A DNA stretch of 64,000 nucleotides from Candidatus Kaistella beijingensis (GCF_020084865.1 NZ_CP071953.1:1-64000), one strand, 5' to 3'; shown: positions 52,766-62,251, counted from the first letter of the stretch. Notes: generated by a model not told the origin, from the sequence alone. Translations and numbers: made by a program.

Positions 52766-52796
52766 CAAATATATAATAGTTTTCAATATTAACCAA
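52766..52796 (-). promoter_or_regulatory. Promoter TTG-N20-TATATTTG for the tRNA cluster
   Basis: -33 TTG at 52794-52796 and -7 TATATTTG at 52766-52773 with a 20-bp spacer. It lies about 44 nt upstream of tRNA-Ser, so one precursor probably carries Ser-Pro-Arg. Confidence 0.75.
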
Positions 52797-52819
52797 AATT
52801 TTTTGCTTAATTTTTTTTG

Positions 52820-52827
52820 TATTTTTG
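52820..52827 (+). promoter_or_regulatory. -7 promoter box TATTTTTG for the amidase gene
   Basis: Exact consensus, 29 nt before ATG 52857. Confidence 0.6.
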
Positions 52828-52856
52828 AAACTTAAATCATCATAAATCATTTAACA

Positions 52857-53876
52857 ATGCGTAATTCGTTATATTTCATCGGTTTAACTTCATTACTATT
52901 TTCTTGCGGTTCACAGAAACCTGTACAGAAAGTTGAAGCTAAACCAAAAACATCAATAACAACCAATCCAACTCCAAAAACTCCCGTTCCGCAAAAGCCG
53001 CAAGTGAAGCACGAAGGCAGCTATGATTTTTACAAAACCAATATTGGAGATGTAAGCAAAAACGACAATACAATCAGTTACGGCTCAATCGTTTCTGCTG
53101 ATCCACAAGGTTTTAAAGTGGTAAAGGATTATTTTCCTGCGGTGGCTCAAAATTTTAGGCAGAAATACATCATCCTCCATTATACGGCGTTGAACGATGA
53201 AAAATCGGTTTCCGTTTTAACACAACAATCGGTGAGTTCGCATTATTTAGTTAACAATTTAGGTGATAAGGATATTTATCAGTTGGTTGACGAAAATAAA
53301 CGATCTTATCATGCGGGAATCAGTGCTTGGAGGAATGACAAAATGCTGAATGACACCTCGATAGGAATTGAAATCGTAAATCCCGGTTATACGACCGATG
53401 CTTCGGGAGCAAAAATTTTCCCTGATTTTGATGAACATCAGATGAAAAAAGTGGCAGCTTTGGTAAAAGATATTGCAACGCGTTACATGATTCCGCCGAC
53501 CAATATTTTAGCGCACTCCGATATTGCGCCCACAAGAAAACAGGATCCCGGTCCGAAATTTCCGTGGAAAAAACTGTATGACGAATTCCAAATAGGGATG
53601 TGGTATGATGATGCTTCTAAAGATGCATTTTTAAACCAAGCCAATTCCGAAGATTTTGCTTTGCAACAAAATACACCACAATTTATCTATAAATTTCAGT
53701 CAGCCTTGAAAACTTTTGGTTATGATTTGGCTGCATCTGGAACGATTGATGATGCTACGAAAAAGACAATCGAGGCTTTTCAATATCATTTCCGTCCACA
53801 GAAATATGATGGAATTATGGATGCCGAAACTTGGGCAATTTTACAGGCTTTAAACCAGAAATATCCTAATAAATAA
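52857..53876 (+). CDS. N-acetylmuramoyl-L-alanine amidase lipoprotein with PG-binding domain
   Basis: 339 aa. Leader ends LLFSC, so it is a lipoprotein, followed by a Lys/Pro/Thr-rich linker to about 60. The amidase_2 (PGRP-fold) domain carries zinc ligands in YIILHYTA and ILAHSDIAPTRKQDPGPKFPW (His ... and the Asp/Lys/Pro region). The C-terminal peptidoglycan_binding_1 domain (about 275-335) has FQSALKTFGYDL and FQYHFRPQKYDGIMDAETWAIL. It resembles AmiD, which cuts muramyl peptides from recycled wall. It is a single gene next to the tRNAs. Confidence 0.92.
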   Translation: MRNSLYFIGLTSLLFSCGSQKPVQKVEAKPKTSITTNPTPKTPVPQKPQVKHEGSYDFYKTNIGDVSKNDNTISYGSIVSADPQGFKVVKDYFPAVAQNFRQKYIILHYTALNDEKSVSVLTQQSVSSHYLVNNLGDKDIYQLVDENKRSYHAGISAWRNDKMLNDTSIGIEIVNPGYTTDASGAKIFPDFDEHQMKKVAALVKDIATRYMIPPTNILAHSDIAPTRKQDPGPKFPWKKLYDEFQIGMWYDDASKDAFLNQANSEDFALQQNTPQFIYKFQSALKTFGYDLAASGTIDDATKKTIEAFQYHFRPQKYDGIMDAETWAILQALNQKYPNK

Positions 53877-53998
53877 ATTCAAATTTCAATTCAGAATAAT
53901 CCGGGCGACATTCAATCGCCCGTTTCTTATTTTGTTATCGGTGAAAATCAATTTTAAGGATTCCACAAAAAATCTTATCTTTTCCACAAATTATTTTT

Positions 53999-55393
53999 AT
54001 GGAAAATTTCAGAAATGAAAGCGATTTATTGGGCACATTACAGGTTCCGCTTAATGCTTATTATGGAGTTCAAACACAGAGAGCGATTGATAATTTCAAA
54101 ATTTCGGGGCAACATCTTTCCTCTTATCCTCACTTTATCGCGGCATTAGGAATGGTGAAAAAAGCCGCTGCAAAAACCAATTATGAATTGGGTTTGTTGG
54201 AGGAGAATCTCTACCAAAAAATTGCAGAAACCTGCGATGAACTGATTGCCGGAAAATACCACGATCAATTTCCAATCGACATGATTCAGGGTGGTGCAGG
54301 AACTTCCGTGAACATGAATGCGAATGAAGTCATCGCAAACGTAGTTTTAGAAAAATTAGGCAAAGAGAAAGGCGATTATCAGTTTTGTTCGCCAAACGAC
54401 CATATCAATTTATCACAATCCACCAATGACGCTTATCCAACGTCCATCAAAATTGCGTTGTTGAATATGAACATCGAATTGGTGGAAAAACTCAAAAAAA
54501 TTGTTGAAGCTTTCCGTGCAAAAGGGAAGGAGTTTTCAAAGGTCATCAAAATGGGAAGGACGCAGCTTCAAGATGCGGTTCCGATGACTTTGGGACAGGA
54601 ATTTGAAGCTTTTGCGGCAACTTTGGAAGAAGATATTTCGAAACTCAACGCCAACGCCAATCTTTTCGTAGAAATCAACATGGGTGCAACTGCAATAGGA
54701 ACGGGTTTGAATGCGCCGCTTGGTTACGCGAATTTGTGTGCGAAGAATTTAGCCCAACTTTCAGGTTTTCCAATTATTTCCGCACCAAATTTAGTGGAAG
54801 CAACTCCTGATACAGGTTCTTATGTGATTTATTCTTCGGCAATGAAACGTCTTGCGGTAAAACTTTCAAAAATTTGTAATGATTTGAGATTGCTTTCTTC
54901 GGGACCAAGAGCAGGATTTTTTGAAATCAACCTTCCGCCGATGCAACCCGGTTCTTCGATTATGCCAGGAAAAGTAAATCCTGTAATTCCGGAAGTAGTG
55001 AATCAGGTTTGTTACAAGGTGATCGGAAATGATTTAACAGTTACTTTCGCTTCAGAAGCAGGACAACTTCAATTGAATGTGATGGAGCCCGTTCTTTCTC
55101 ATGCCATCATGGAAAGCAATATTTTCCTCGGAAATGCTTTAGATACCTTAAGGGAAAAATGCATTAACGGAATCACCGCCAATAAAGAAGTTTGCCTGAA
55201 TATGGTGAAACACAGCATCGGAATTGTAACGGCTTTAAATCCATACATTGGATATAAAAATTCTACCGAAATTGCGAAAGAAGCTCTAGAAACAGGAAAG
55301 AGCGTTTATAATTTGGTTTTGGAAAAAGGAGTTTTGTCACAAGAAAAATTAGACGAAATTTTGGATCCCGAAAACATGTTGAATCCACATTAA
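53999..55393 (+). CDS. aspA: Aspartate ammonia-lyase
   Basis: Reversible deamination of L-aspartate to fumarate, cytosolic, linking amino-acid use to the TCA cycle. 464 aa. Fumarase/aspartase superfamily motifs: N-terminal RNESDLLGTLQVPLNAYYGVQTQRA, THE-type region SPNDHINLSQSTNDAYP (about 130-146), GRTQLQDAVP (about 185-194) and the signature GSSIMPGKVNPVIPE (about 318-332), whose Ser is catalytic. A near-consensus -7 (TATCTTTT at 53976-53983) lies 15 nt upstream. It is followed by the palindromic repeat, which works as a terminator. Confidence 0.95.
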   Translation: MENFRNESDLLGTLQVPLNAYYGVQTQRAIDNFKISGQHLSSYPHFIAALGMVKKAAAKTNYELGLLEENLYQKIAETCDELIAGKYHDQFPIDMIQGGAGTSVNMNANEVIANVVLEKLGKEKGDYQFCSPNDHINLSQSTNDAYPTSIKIALLNMNIELVEKLKKIVEAFRAKGKEFSKVIKMGRTQLQDAVPMTLGQEFEAFAATLEEDISKLNANANLFVEINMGATAIGTGLNAPLGYANLCAKNLAQLSGFPIISAPNLVEATPDTGSYVIYSSAMKRLAVKLSKICNDLRLLSSGPRAGFFEINLPPMQPGSSIMPGKVNPVIPEVVNQVCYKVIGNDLTVTFASEAGQLQLNVMEPVLSHAIMESNIFLGNALDTLREKCINGITANKEVCLNMVKHSIGIVTALNPYIGYKNSTEIAKEALETGKSVYNLVLEKGVLSQEKLDEILDPENMLNPH

Positions 55394-55405
55394 TTTGAAA
55401 ATAAC

Positions 55406-55467
55406 AGTAGGAACGGGCTTTAGCCCGTTTTTAAATAGTGGAAATTCCATTGGCTTTAGCCAAAATT
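55406..55467 (+). repeat. Dispersed two-hairpin repeat, intact copy (terminator-like)
   Basis: ACGGGC-TTTA-GCCCGT followed by TTTTT (55413-55433), then TGGC-TTTA-GCCA. Homologous to the copy at 32737-32797. The first hairpin plus T-run has the form of a rho-independent terminator for aspA. Confidence 0.7.
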
Positions 55468-55540
55468 GACAACCTTTAGTAAATATTTTTTTGTTTAATA
55501 AATATTTAATAACTAAAATCAATAATTTTAATAAAAATAA

Positions 55541-58456
55541 ATGAAGAAATTTTTAACAACATTATCAATAATAGGAGCGATACTAATGACGAACGCACAA
55601 AAATTTGAAACAAAAAAAATCACCGATAAATCCGGTTACACTTACGAAACTGTACAAAACGACAAAACCGGAGTAAGAATTTATACCTTAAAAAACGGTC
55701 TCAAGGTTTATTTGGCAAAAAATGATGACGCACCGAGAATTCAGACTTATATTCCTGTAAGAACGGGGAGCAACAACGATCCCTCGGACAATACGGGTTT
55801 AGCGCATTATTTGGAACACATGATGTTCAAGGGAACTTCTAAATTGGGGAGTTCCGATTGGGAAAAAGAAAAAGTCCTGATTGCCCAAATTTCTGATTTG
55901 TACGAAAAACACAAAGCCGAAAAAGATCCCGAAAAAAAGAAGGCGATTTACAAAAAAATCGACGAAGTTTCCCAGGAAGCGAGTAAATACGCTATTGCAA
56001 ACGAATACGACAAAGCCATTTCTTCACTCGGAGCAACCGGAACGAATGCACACACTTGGTTGGACGAGACCGTTTACAAAAACAACATTCCAAACAACGA
56101 ACTCGAAAAATGGCTGAAAGTTGAAAAAGAGCGATTTTCAGAATTGGTATTGAGGTTGTTCCATACCGAATTAGAGGCGGTTTACGAAGAATATAACCGG
56201 GCTCAAGACAACGATTCCCGTTTGGTGAATTATGAATTGATGGACGCACTTTTCCCAAAACATCCGAACGGACAACAAACTACGATCGGAAAATCGGAAC
56301 ACTTGAAAAACCCTTCAATGGTCGCAATTCACAAATATTTTGACGAGTATTACGTACCAAATAATTACGCAATGGTTTTGGTGGGTGATTTAGATTTCGA
56401 CAAAACTATAAAATTGGTTGATGAATATTTCGGGACTTTTAAATTCAAGGAATTGCCGATGAAGAAAATGGTTTCTGAAGAACCGATGACCAAAATCGTG
56501 GAAAGAACAGTGAAAAGTCCTTCCGCACCACGACTTCAAATGGCGTGGAGAACTGATTCTTACGGAACTCAGGAAGCTCGACTTGCAGATTTGGTTGCCA
56601 ATATCTTGACCAATTCCGGCGAATCAGGTTTGATTGATTTGAACATCAACCAAAAACAAAAAGCGTTGCGCGCATTGGCTTATGAATCTGCTTTCAAAAA
56701 TTATGGAGCTTTCTCGATGGTGATTGTTCCGAAAAATAACCAAACTTTAGATGATGCCAAAAAATTGTTGTTGGAGCAAATTGATTTAGTTAAGAAAGGT
56801 GATTTTCCTGATTGGCTAATTCCGGCAATCGTGAACGACATGAAAATCCAACGTATGAAAAGTTATGAAACTGCGGATGGTTTGGCGACACAACTTTACG
56901 AAACCTATATCAACAAACAAGATTGGGAACAAGAACTGAATGAAATCAATGAGTATGAAAAAATCACCAAAGCCGATGTGGTGAAGTTTGCGAACGATTT
57001 CTTTAAAGACAATTATGTAGTCATTAAAAAAGAAAAAGGTGTAAACGACAAATTGGTTCGAGTTGAAAATCCGGGAATTACGCCGATAAAACTCAACAAA
57101 GAATCGCAATCGCCATTCTTGAAAAATATTTTGAACGAGAAATCGTCTGAAATAAAACCGGAATTCATCGATTATGCAAAAGCCATTAAAACCGATAAAA
57201 TTGGTGACAAAAAGGTAAGTTTTGTTGCGAATAAATACAACGATATTGCGCAAGTTCACTACATTTTTCCGTTTGGAAGCGATCATGATAAAGAGCTTGG
57301 TTTGGCGACACAAGTTTTGCAATATTTGGGAACCGATCGATTTTCTGCAGAAGATTTGAAGAAGGAATTCTTTAAGATCGGAATTACCAACGATTTCCGA
57401 ACTGCACCTGATCAATTAATCATTTCATTAACTGGTTTGGAAGAAAATATGCCGAAAGGAATCGAGCTTTTGAAAAGTTGGATGCAAAACGCAAAACCTG
57501 ACCAAAAAATATATCAGGAAACGGTGAAAACCATATTGGAAAGTCGCGATGTTGCCAAAAAAGACAAGGCAAGAATTATGAACGCACTTTCTAATTATGC
57601 CAAATTCGGTAAAGAATCAAGATTTACAGATGTGGTTTCAAAAGAAAGACTGAACGCCATTAAATCTGAAGAAATGACCAAGAAAATTCAGTATTTGCTG
57701 AAAATGCCTTACCAAATTTTCTTCTACGGAAAAGACTTCAACAAGTTTAAAAATTACGCGAAATCTTTTGTAGAAAAGGAAACCTTGAAAGTTCCTGCAA
57801 AGAAAAATTATCCTGAACCTGCAACAGAAGGAAAAGTGTTTTTCACCAATTATGACATGGTGCAAACCGAAATGAGCAAAGTAGGCAAGGGAAATAACGT
57901 TGACATTAAAAATTTTGGCAAAATCAATGTTTTCAACGAATATTTTGGTCGTGGTTTGTCATCAATCGTTTTCCAGGAAATTCGTGAGAGTAAGAGTTTG
58001 GCTTATTCTGCTTATGTTTCTTACGCCGCAAATGGCGAGTTAAACAAACCCGATTATGTGACGACCTATATCGGAACTCAAGCCAACAAGCTTCCACAAG
58101 CGGTAAATGCGATGGATGAATTGATGGCGAATCTTCCGCAAATTCCGGCGCAGTTTGACAATGCGAAATATTCTGCGTTGAAACAAATTGCTTCCGCGAG
58201 AATCAACAGAACCAACATCTTTTTTAATCAGTTAAACCTTAAAAAATTAGGCGTTGATTACGATTTAAGAAAAGACATTTACGCAGAAATCGGAAAACTG
58301 ACTTTAGCTGAGTTAACCAATTTCTACAATACGGAAGTGAAGCCATTGAAATACAATACCGCCATCATCGGGAAAAATGAAAACCTTGATATGGATTCGA
58401 TCAATAAAATGGGAACGTTCCAGGAAGTGAGCTTGGAAGAGATTTTTGGCTATTAA
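55541..58456 (+). CDS. Secreted M16 family zinc metallopeptidase (two-lobe)
   Basis: 971 aa with a signal peptide (MKKFLTTLSIIGAILMTNAQ). The zinc motif HxxEH is H89-YL-E92-H93, with the third ligand Glu in ELEAVYEEYNRA (about 205-216). The two homologous halves (about 40-500 and 540-960) follow the pitrilysin/insulinase layout; the second half lacks the zinc motif, as usual. It would cleave peptides in the periplasm. It stands alone, ending in a strong hairpin terminator. The upstream 147 bp hold the palindromic repeat and an AT-rich stretch without a clear -7 box. Confidence 0.94.
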   Translation: MKKFLTTLSIIGAILMTNAQKFETKKITDKSGYTYETVQNDKTGVRIYTLKNGLKVYLAKNDDAPRIQTYIPVRTGSNNDPSDNTGLAHYLEHMMFKGTSKLGSSDWEKEKVLIAQISDLYEKHKAEKDPEKKKAIYKKIDEVSQEASKYAIANEYDKAISSLGATGTNAHTWLDETVYKNNIPNNELEKWLKVEKERFSELVLRLFHTELEAVYEEYNRAQDNDSRLVNYELMDALFPKHPNGQQTTIGKSEHLKNPSMVAIHKYFDEYYVPNNYAMVLVGDLDFDKTIKLVDEYFGTFKFKELPMKKMVSEEPMTKIVERTVKSPSAPRLQMAWRTDSYGTQEARLADLVANILTNSGESGLIDLNINQKQKALRALAYESAFKNYGAFSMVIVPKNNQTLDDAKKLLLEQIDLVKKGDFPDWLIPAIVNDMKIQRMKSYETADGLATQLYETYINKQDWEQELNEINEYEKITKADVVKFANDFFKDNYVVIKKEKGVNDKLVRVENPGITPIKLNKESQSPFLKNILNEKSSEIKPEFIDYAKAIKTDKIGDKKVSFVANKYNDIAQVHYIFPFGSDHDKELGLATQVLQYLGTDRFSAEDLKKEFFKIGITNDFRTAPDQLIISLTGLEENMPKGIELLKSWMQNAKPDQKIYQETVKTILESRDVAKKDKARIMNALSNYAKFGKESRFTDVVSKERLNAIKSEEMTKKIQYLLKMPYQIFFYGKDFNKFKNYAKSFVEKETLKVPAKKNYPEPATEGKVFFTNYDMVQTEMSKVGKGNNVDIKNFGKINVFNEYFGRGLSSIVFQEIRESKSLAYSAYVSYAANGELNKPDYVTTYIGTQANKLPQAVNAMDELMANLPQIPAQFDNAKYSALKQIASARINRTNIFFNQLNLKKLGVDYDLRKDIYAEIGKLTLAELTNFYNTEVKPLKYNTAIIGKNENLDMDSINKMGTFQEVSLEEIFGY

Positions 58457-58477
58457 AAAAAATTATCCCCTATAACT

Positions 58478-58507
58478 AAAAAGTGAAATTTCGGTTTCAC
58501 TTTTTTT
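58478..58507 (+). terminator. Rho-independent terminator after the M16 peptidase gene
   Basis: 11-bp stem AAAAAGTGAAA / TTTCACTTTTT with a 6-nt loop (58478-58488 and 58495-58505) and T-run. Confidence 0.85.
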
Positions 58508-58530
58508 ATTTTTCAAAAATAAAATTGAAG

Positions 58531-58538
58531 TAATTTTG
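58531..58538 (+). promoter_or_regulatory. -7 promoter box TAATTTTG for the DUF5723 gene
   Basis: Exact consensus, 22 nt before the TTG start at 58561. Confidence 0.55.
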
Positions 58539-58560
58539 TTGATCTATTAAAGACTGAAAA

Positions 58561-60003
58561 TTGCATCAAAAAAAAATATCGATTGTGATTGGGATTATGA
58601 TTTCCAGTACAATTTTCGGGCAAGAATCCTACCTTTTCAGCAATGATAAGTACAGCGGAATCAACGCGGCGATAATTTCGCCAACTCAAACATTTCTCAA
58701 TCCAAATCCGTGGGATGTGAATTTGATTGCAGAAAATGTCTTTGTTCAAAACGATTATGGGTACATTTCTCAGGAAAGTATTTTAGGTTTAAGAAATGCC
58801 TCCATCCAAACCGCAAGTCCAAGAAAAAATATTACAGGTGAGAACACGCCCGATGTTTTTGATTTTTACAACAAAAATTTTGCAACTTATCATTTCAGCT
58901 CAGATGTGTTAGGACCTTCTTTCAGTCTCAAAACCAAAATCAAGGAGAAAGGCTTTGCTTTTGGCTTATTTTCAAGACTTCGAACTCAAACCGCTGCAGT
59001 ACGGGTAGACAATTATTTGCGCTTTGGTAATCAAAATTACCAAGAACCAGAGTTTTATGAATTAAAGCCGGTAAAAGTAAATGTCATGAATTGGGCAGAA
59101 TTTGGATTTAATTTTGCGACAGAAGTTTTCCCAAATTCCAATTATCAGTGGATTATTGGTGGAAATTTGAAATACGGGATGGGATTGGATGCAGTGGTGG
59201 TCAAAAGTGCTGAAATGGAATTGACCAGAACTACAATTGTTGATGCAGACGGAGTTTCCAAAGATTTAATTTCGGCTCACAATTTCGACATCGAAGCGAG
59301 TTATGCCACCAATTACAATTTCGACTCCAGCAAATATGAATTGAAAAGGCGTGGAAATGGAGCAGGAGTTGACCTGGGCTTAACTTTCGTTAATAAGGAT
59401 GAAAATTCAGAGGATTATATTTCAAAAATCAGTTTTAACATACTTGACGTAGGATTTGTGAATTTTCTGGGAGAAAACCACCGATTTACTGGTCAGTCGA
59501 TTCAGCTTACAGAAAATTCAACCTTTGAAAATAAAAAATTTGATACGCCGCAGAAAATTCTACAAACAGTAAGTCAGGAAGTTTATGGAAGTCCTACTGC
59601 CTCTTTTCAGGGAAATCACTTTACAGTTGGCTTGCCGACAAGCGTTAATCTGAACTTCAGCAAAAATGTTGGTGAAAATAGATACATGAATGCAAACTGG
59701 ATTCAGCGTGTGCCAATTTTTGAAAATTCCTTGAAAAGAAGCAATATTTTGCACCTTTCCTATTCCGTGCAAAAACCGGTGATTGGTTACGGAGTATCGA
59801 CTTCCCTTTACGAATATCGAAATTTGCAATTTGGCGGTTATTTCAGAATTGGTCCTTTGATTATAGGGAGCGAAAATGCACTTCCATTACTGTTTAAACA
59901 TAAAAAGCTTCATGCCGCAGATTTATACCTTGCCCTAAAATTTTATCCGTTTTGGGACAACGATTTGAAGAGGCACCGCCGCAAAAAATGTAACTGTGAT
60001 TAA
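58561..60003 (+). CDS. DUF5723 family outer-membrane-type protein
   Basis: 480 aa from a TTG start, the only choice that gives a full signal peptide (QKKISIVIGIMISSTIFGQ). The mature part begins ESYLFSNDKYSGINAAIISPTQ, the conserved start of DUF5723. It is beta-rich with alternating hydrophobic strands, has a C-terminal HKKLHAADLYLALKFYPFW segment, and ends in a basic Cys-containing tail RRKKCNCD. It is probably an outer-membrane barrel; function unknown. Single gene. Confidence 0.82.
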   Translation: MHQKKISIVIGIMISSTIFGQESYLFSNDKYSGINAAIISPTQTFLNPNPWDVNLIAENVFVQNDYGYISQESILGLRNASIQTASPRKNITGENTPDVFDFYNKNFATYHFSSDVLGPSFSLKTKIKEKGFAFGLFSRLRTQTAAVRVDNYLRFGNQNYQEPEFYELKPVKVNVMNWAEFGFNFATEVFPNSNYQWIIGGNLKYGMGLDAVVVKSAEMELTRTTIVDADGVSKDLISAHNFDIEASYATNYNFDSSKYELKRRGNGAGVDLGLTFVNKDENSEDYISKISFNILDVGFVNFLGENHRFTGQSIQLTENSTFENKKFDTPQKILQTVSQEVYGSPTASFQGNHFTVGLPTSVNLNFSKNVGENRYMNANWIQRVPIFENSLKRSNILHLSYSVQKPVIGYGVSTSLYEYRNLQFGGYFRIGPLIIGSENALPLLFKHKKLHAADLYLALKFYPFWDNDLKRHRRKKCNCD

Positions 60004-60013
60004 AATTTTTAAT

Positions 60014-60054
60014 CAATAACAAAAAAAATGGGTGATTTGACGGTTTTGTTATTG
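60014..60054. repeat. 11-bp inverted repeat after the DUF5723 gene
   Basis: CAATAACAAAA (60014-60024) and TTTTGTTATTG (60044-60054) with a 19-nt loop. No T-run follows, so it is not a standard terminator. The 60004-60185 gap holds this and the candidate RNA next. Confidence 0.55.
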
Positions 60055-60066
60055 AAAATAATTACG

Positions 60067-60188
60067 CATATTTGTAATGTGAAACATAACAATGAGAGCT
60101 CAATTTACATAGGATCAAAATGAATAATTGAGAAAAAACTGTGCCCATGAAAGCTGAAGTTCCGGAATTTTTTTCCGGAACTTTTTTA
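60067..60188 (+). ncRNA. Candidate small RNA with promoter and terminator
   Basis: TTG at 60046-60048, an 18-bp spacer and CATATTTG at 60067-60074 (one mismatch) form a promoter candidate. A hairpin CTCAATT / AATTGAG (60099-60105, 60126-60132) lies in the middle. The terminator AAGTTCCGGA / TCCGGAACTT (60157-60166, 60174-60183) plus T-run ends it at about 60188. Only tiny ORFs (MRAQFT) occur. The T-run lies on the plus strand only, so it does not serve the convergent GNAT gene. It may simply be a 3' extension of the DUF5723 mRNA. Confidence 0.35.
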
Positions 60189-61247
60189 GGTGAAGACAGG
60201 ATCGCCATCTCCGTCCTGAAAGATCGGTTCAAAATCTTCCGGCAGGATTTCCAGCAATTTTTTATGAAACAGGTAACGTCTCTCTAAATCTTTTTGGTGA
60301 ATCTTTGGGAACTTTTTCTTATTAAAACTTTCGTTTAATTCAGTTTGATAAGAGGTGAGGACCTTTACTCTATGATCTCTGATAAAGTTTTGTAGAAAAA
60401 ATACGAAGTTCTTTCTTTTGCCAAAAAAATAGGAAATTTTCAAATGTCCATCACGCAGATTAAGTAAGGAACATGCTTCAATATTTCCATATTCGTCAAA
60501 AATCTTCACCCAAAAATACTTGAATTCTTTCGCATAGCTAGAGAATAGATAATCTTTTTCTACATTATTTCCCTCCAAAACCCAAGGATTATTCATAATC
60601 CAAGTAATCTCTTCGGAAGCTCTATGCTTTTCAAACTGTTCCAAAAATATAGAGCTTGCTTCATCCACAAAATCCTTTATTTCAAAACTGATTTGGTGCG
60701 TTTTTGTAAATTGATTATTAAAAGAAATAACAGAATTGGCCACAAAATCTGCAATTTGAAAAATAGGTTTAAATCGCATTAAACTCTTTTTTTTCCTCGG
60801 AACTATTTCGCCCAGGTCACTTTTGAAATAATATCGATTTCCGGTTTTAGGGGTGATGTAATGGAATTGTTTTGTTTTATTGTATAGGCTTTCTGCTTCT
60901 TTGGTGAATTCCGTGATGCCTATTTTCCCGTCATATTTTTCAAACACTTTTTCTAAAAGTTGCTGTGCAATCCGTTTTCCGCGAAAATTTTCACTTACAT
61001 ACAGCGTGCTCAACCAAGCAAATTTTATTTCTTGTTTTAATCTGTCTGGGAAGGTTCCTAAATAACCTGCAAGTTTTTCACCTTCAAAAGCGAGTGTGAG
61101 CAAAACGTCTTCATCATCTGCTTTTTCATTTTTAATTTGTGACAAAGCTCGATGCTTCGTAATCGGAAGAAAATCGAATGTGCTGTATTCACCAGAGTTC
61201 ACAAATGATTCCAGTTCTTTTTTATTTAAACATAGAAGTGTAATCAT
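60186..61247 (-). CDS. GNAT-fold acetyltransferase with C-terminal extension
   Basis: 353 aa. The N-terminal half (about 45-140) holds an acetyltransferase core with VSENFRGKRIAQQLLEKVFE, the acetyl-CoA loop (R/Q-x-x-G-x-A type). The C-terminal half (about 150-353) is a second alpha/beta region without a known name and may be a degenerate second GNAT fold. Its ATG overlaps the stop of the deacetylase gene by 4 bp (ATGA), implying coupled translation. Together the pair may modify a glycan or amino group (acetylation/deacetylation), which is inference. Confidence 0.8.
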   Translation of the reverse strand: MITLLCLNKKELESFVNSGEYSTFDFLPITKHRALSQIKNEKADDEDVLLTLAFEGEKLAGYLGTFPDRLKQEIKFAWLSTLYVSENFRGKRIAQQLLEKVFEKYDGKIGITEFTKEAESLYNKTKQFHYITPKTGNRYYFKSDLGEIVPRKKKSLMRFKPIFQIADFVANSVISFNNQFTKTHQISFEIKDFVDEASSIFLEQFEKHRASEEITWIMNNPWVLEGNNVEKDYLFSSYAKEFKYFWVKIFDEYGNIEACSLLNLRDGHLKISYFFGKRKNFVFFLQNFIRDHRVKVLTSYQTELNESFNKKKFPKIHQKDLERRYLFHKKLLEILPEDFEPIFQDGDGDPVFT

Positions 61248-62248
61248 ATCCTGCGAATTGTATTTTTGTTGAACAGCTTTTTAAGATTGAAATAGGCGGT
61301 TTCTTCCTTTAAGGTCTGTTCTGCAACCTTGCCATTTTCCATCGGGATTCTTTGGAAGTTTTTAGAAAAACTGTCAAATTTTATTCCTGCGCAACCAAAA
61401 CTACAAAATAGATTTTGATTCTTAAAAACTTCGTCGAAAAATTCTTGTTTTACGCCGAAATCGGTAAACGGAAACGCAAAGCTTTCGTGGATGAAATTAT
61501 TTTGCTTGATATAATGTCTTGCTTGGTCGGTGTTTTCAACTTGTTGATGCAAGGTCAAATCTTTATATAGTGGGTGGTCAAAACCGTGATTGGAGATTCC
61601 AAATCCTTTTTGTGAAATTTTTTTGAGTTGCTCTAAAGCCATATAAGGTTTCTGATGCTGTAAAAATTCCTGAAAATCAATTTCTAAAAGCTCCGCAATT
61701 TGGTCTAAAATCTTTCTGTTTTTATAACTGATTTCATTAATTTTTTGTTTTAAAACCTCTTTTGATGATAAGCCTGTTTCCAGAATTTTATAAATTTCTG
61801 GGTTTAGATTCCTTATGTTATTTAAAACATCAACCACTAAACTTGCTTTACAGCGAAACATCAACTCTTTATTATCGATGAATTTTGGATTGATAAAGTT
61901 GATGGCATAAATCCCCTTTCGCTCTAAAATCGGAGCAACCACATCGTAAAATTCCCTAAGTCCGTCATCGAAGGTTAATAGCGCAATTTTCTTTTTTGGT
62001 TTAAAATTTCCTGTTTGAAAATCTTTAAACTCATCCCAATTCACAAACTGAAAATGCTTTAAAGTAAAATCGAGGTCTTTTTCAAAATCTTTTATGTTAT
62101 TATAATGTATAATGTGCTTTAAATGTGGCAAATGCTCATCAGAAACGGTGTGGTAAACCGGGATGAAATGATTTAGTGGAAAAGATTTTCCGAAATCGTC
62201 CCCTTGAAATCTTGATGAAAAAGTGATGAGGTTCTGCTTGAAAGACAT
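61244..62248 (-). CDS. Polysaccharide deacetylase (NodB/CE4 fold)
   Basis: 334 aa from ATG 62248; a TTG six bases earlier lies in the promoter. The NodB motif 1 is LLTFDDGLREFYD (about 93-105), with two catalytic Asp. The HxxxH motif is NHGFDHPLYKDL (about 213-224). A C-terminal region has SFAFPFTDFG. There is no signal peptide, so it acts in the cytoplasm or is exported by another route. It is the first gene of a two-gene operon with the GNAT gene. The promoter box TACTTTTG lies 3 nt before the ATG, so a leaderless mRNA is likely. Confidence 0.88.
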   Translation of the reverse strand: MSFKQNLITFSSRFQGDDFGKSFPLNHFIPVYHTVSDEHLPHLKHIIHYNNIKDFEKDLDFTLKHFQFVNWDEFKDFQTGNFKPKKKIALLTFDDGLREFYDVVAPILERKGIYAINFINPKFIDNKELMFRCKASLVVDVLNNIRNLNPEIYKILETGLSSKEVLKQKINEISYKNRKILDQIAELLEIDFQEFLQHQKPYMALEQLKKISQKGFGISNHGFDHPLYKDLTLHQQVENTDQARHYIKQNNFIHESFAFPFTDFGVKQEFFDEVFKNQNLFCSFGCAGIKFDSFSKNFQRIPMENGKVAEQTLKEETAYFNLKKLFNKNTIRRI

Positions 62249-62251
62249 ATT

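Noticed and set aside
56816..57415. 199-codon minus-strand ORF
   Set aside because: Entirely antisense to the M16 peptidase, Phe/Ile-rich shadow with no family resemblance.
60148..60291. Small plus-strand ORF starting MKAEVPEFF
   Set aside because: Overlaps the terminator hairpin and runs antisense into the GNAT gene.
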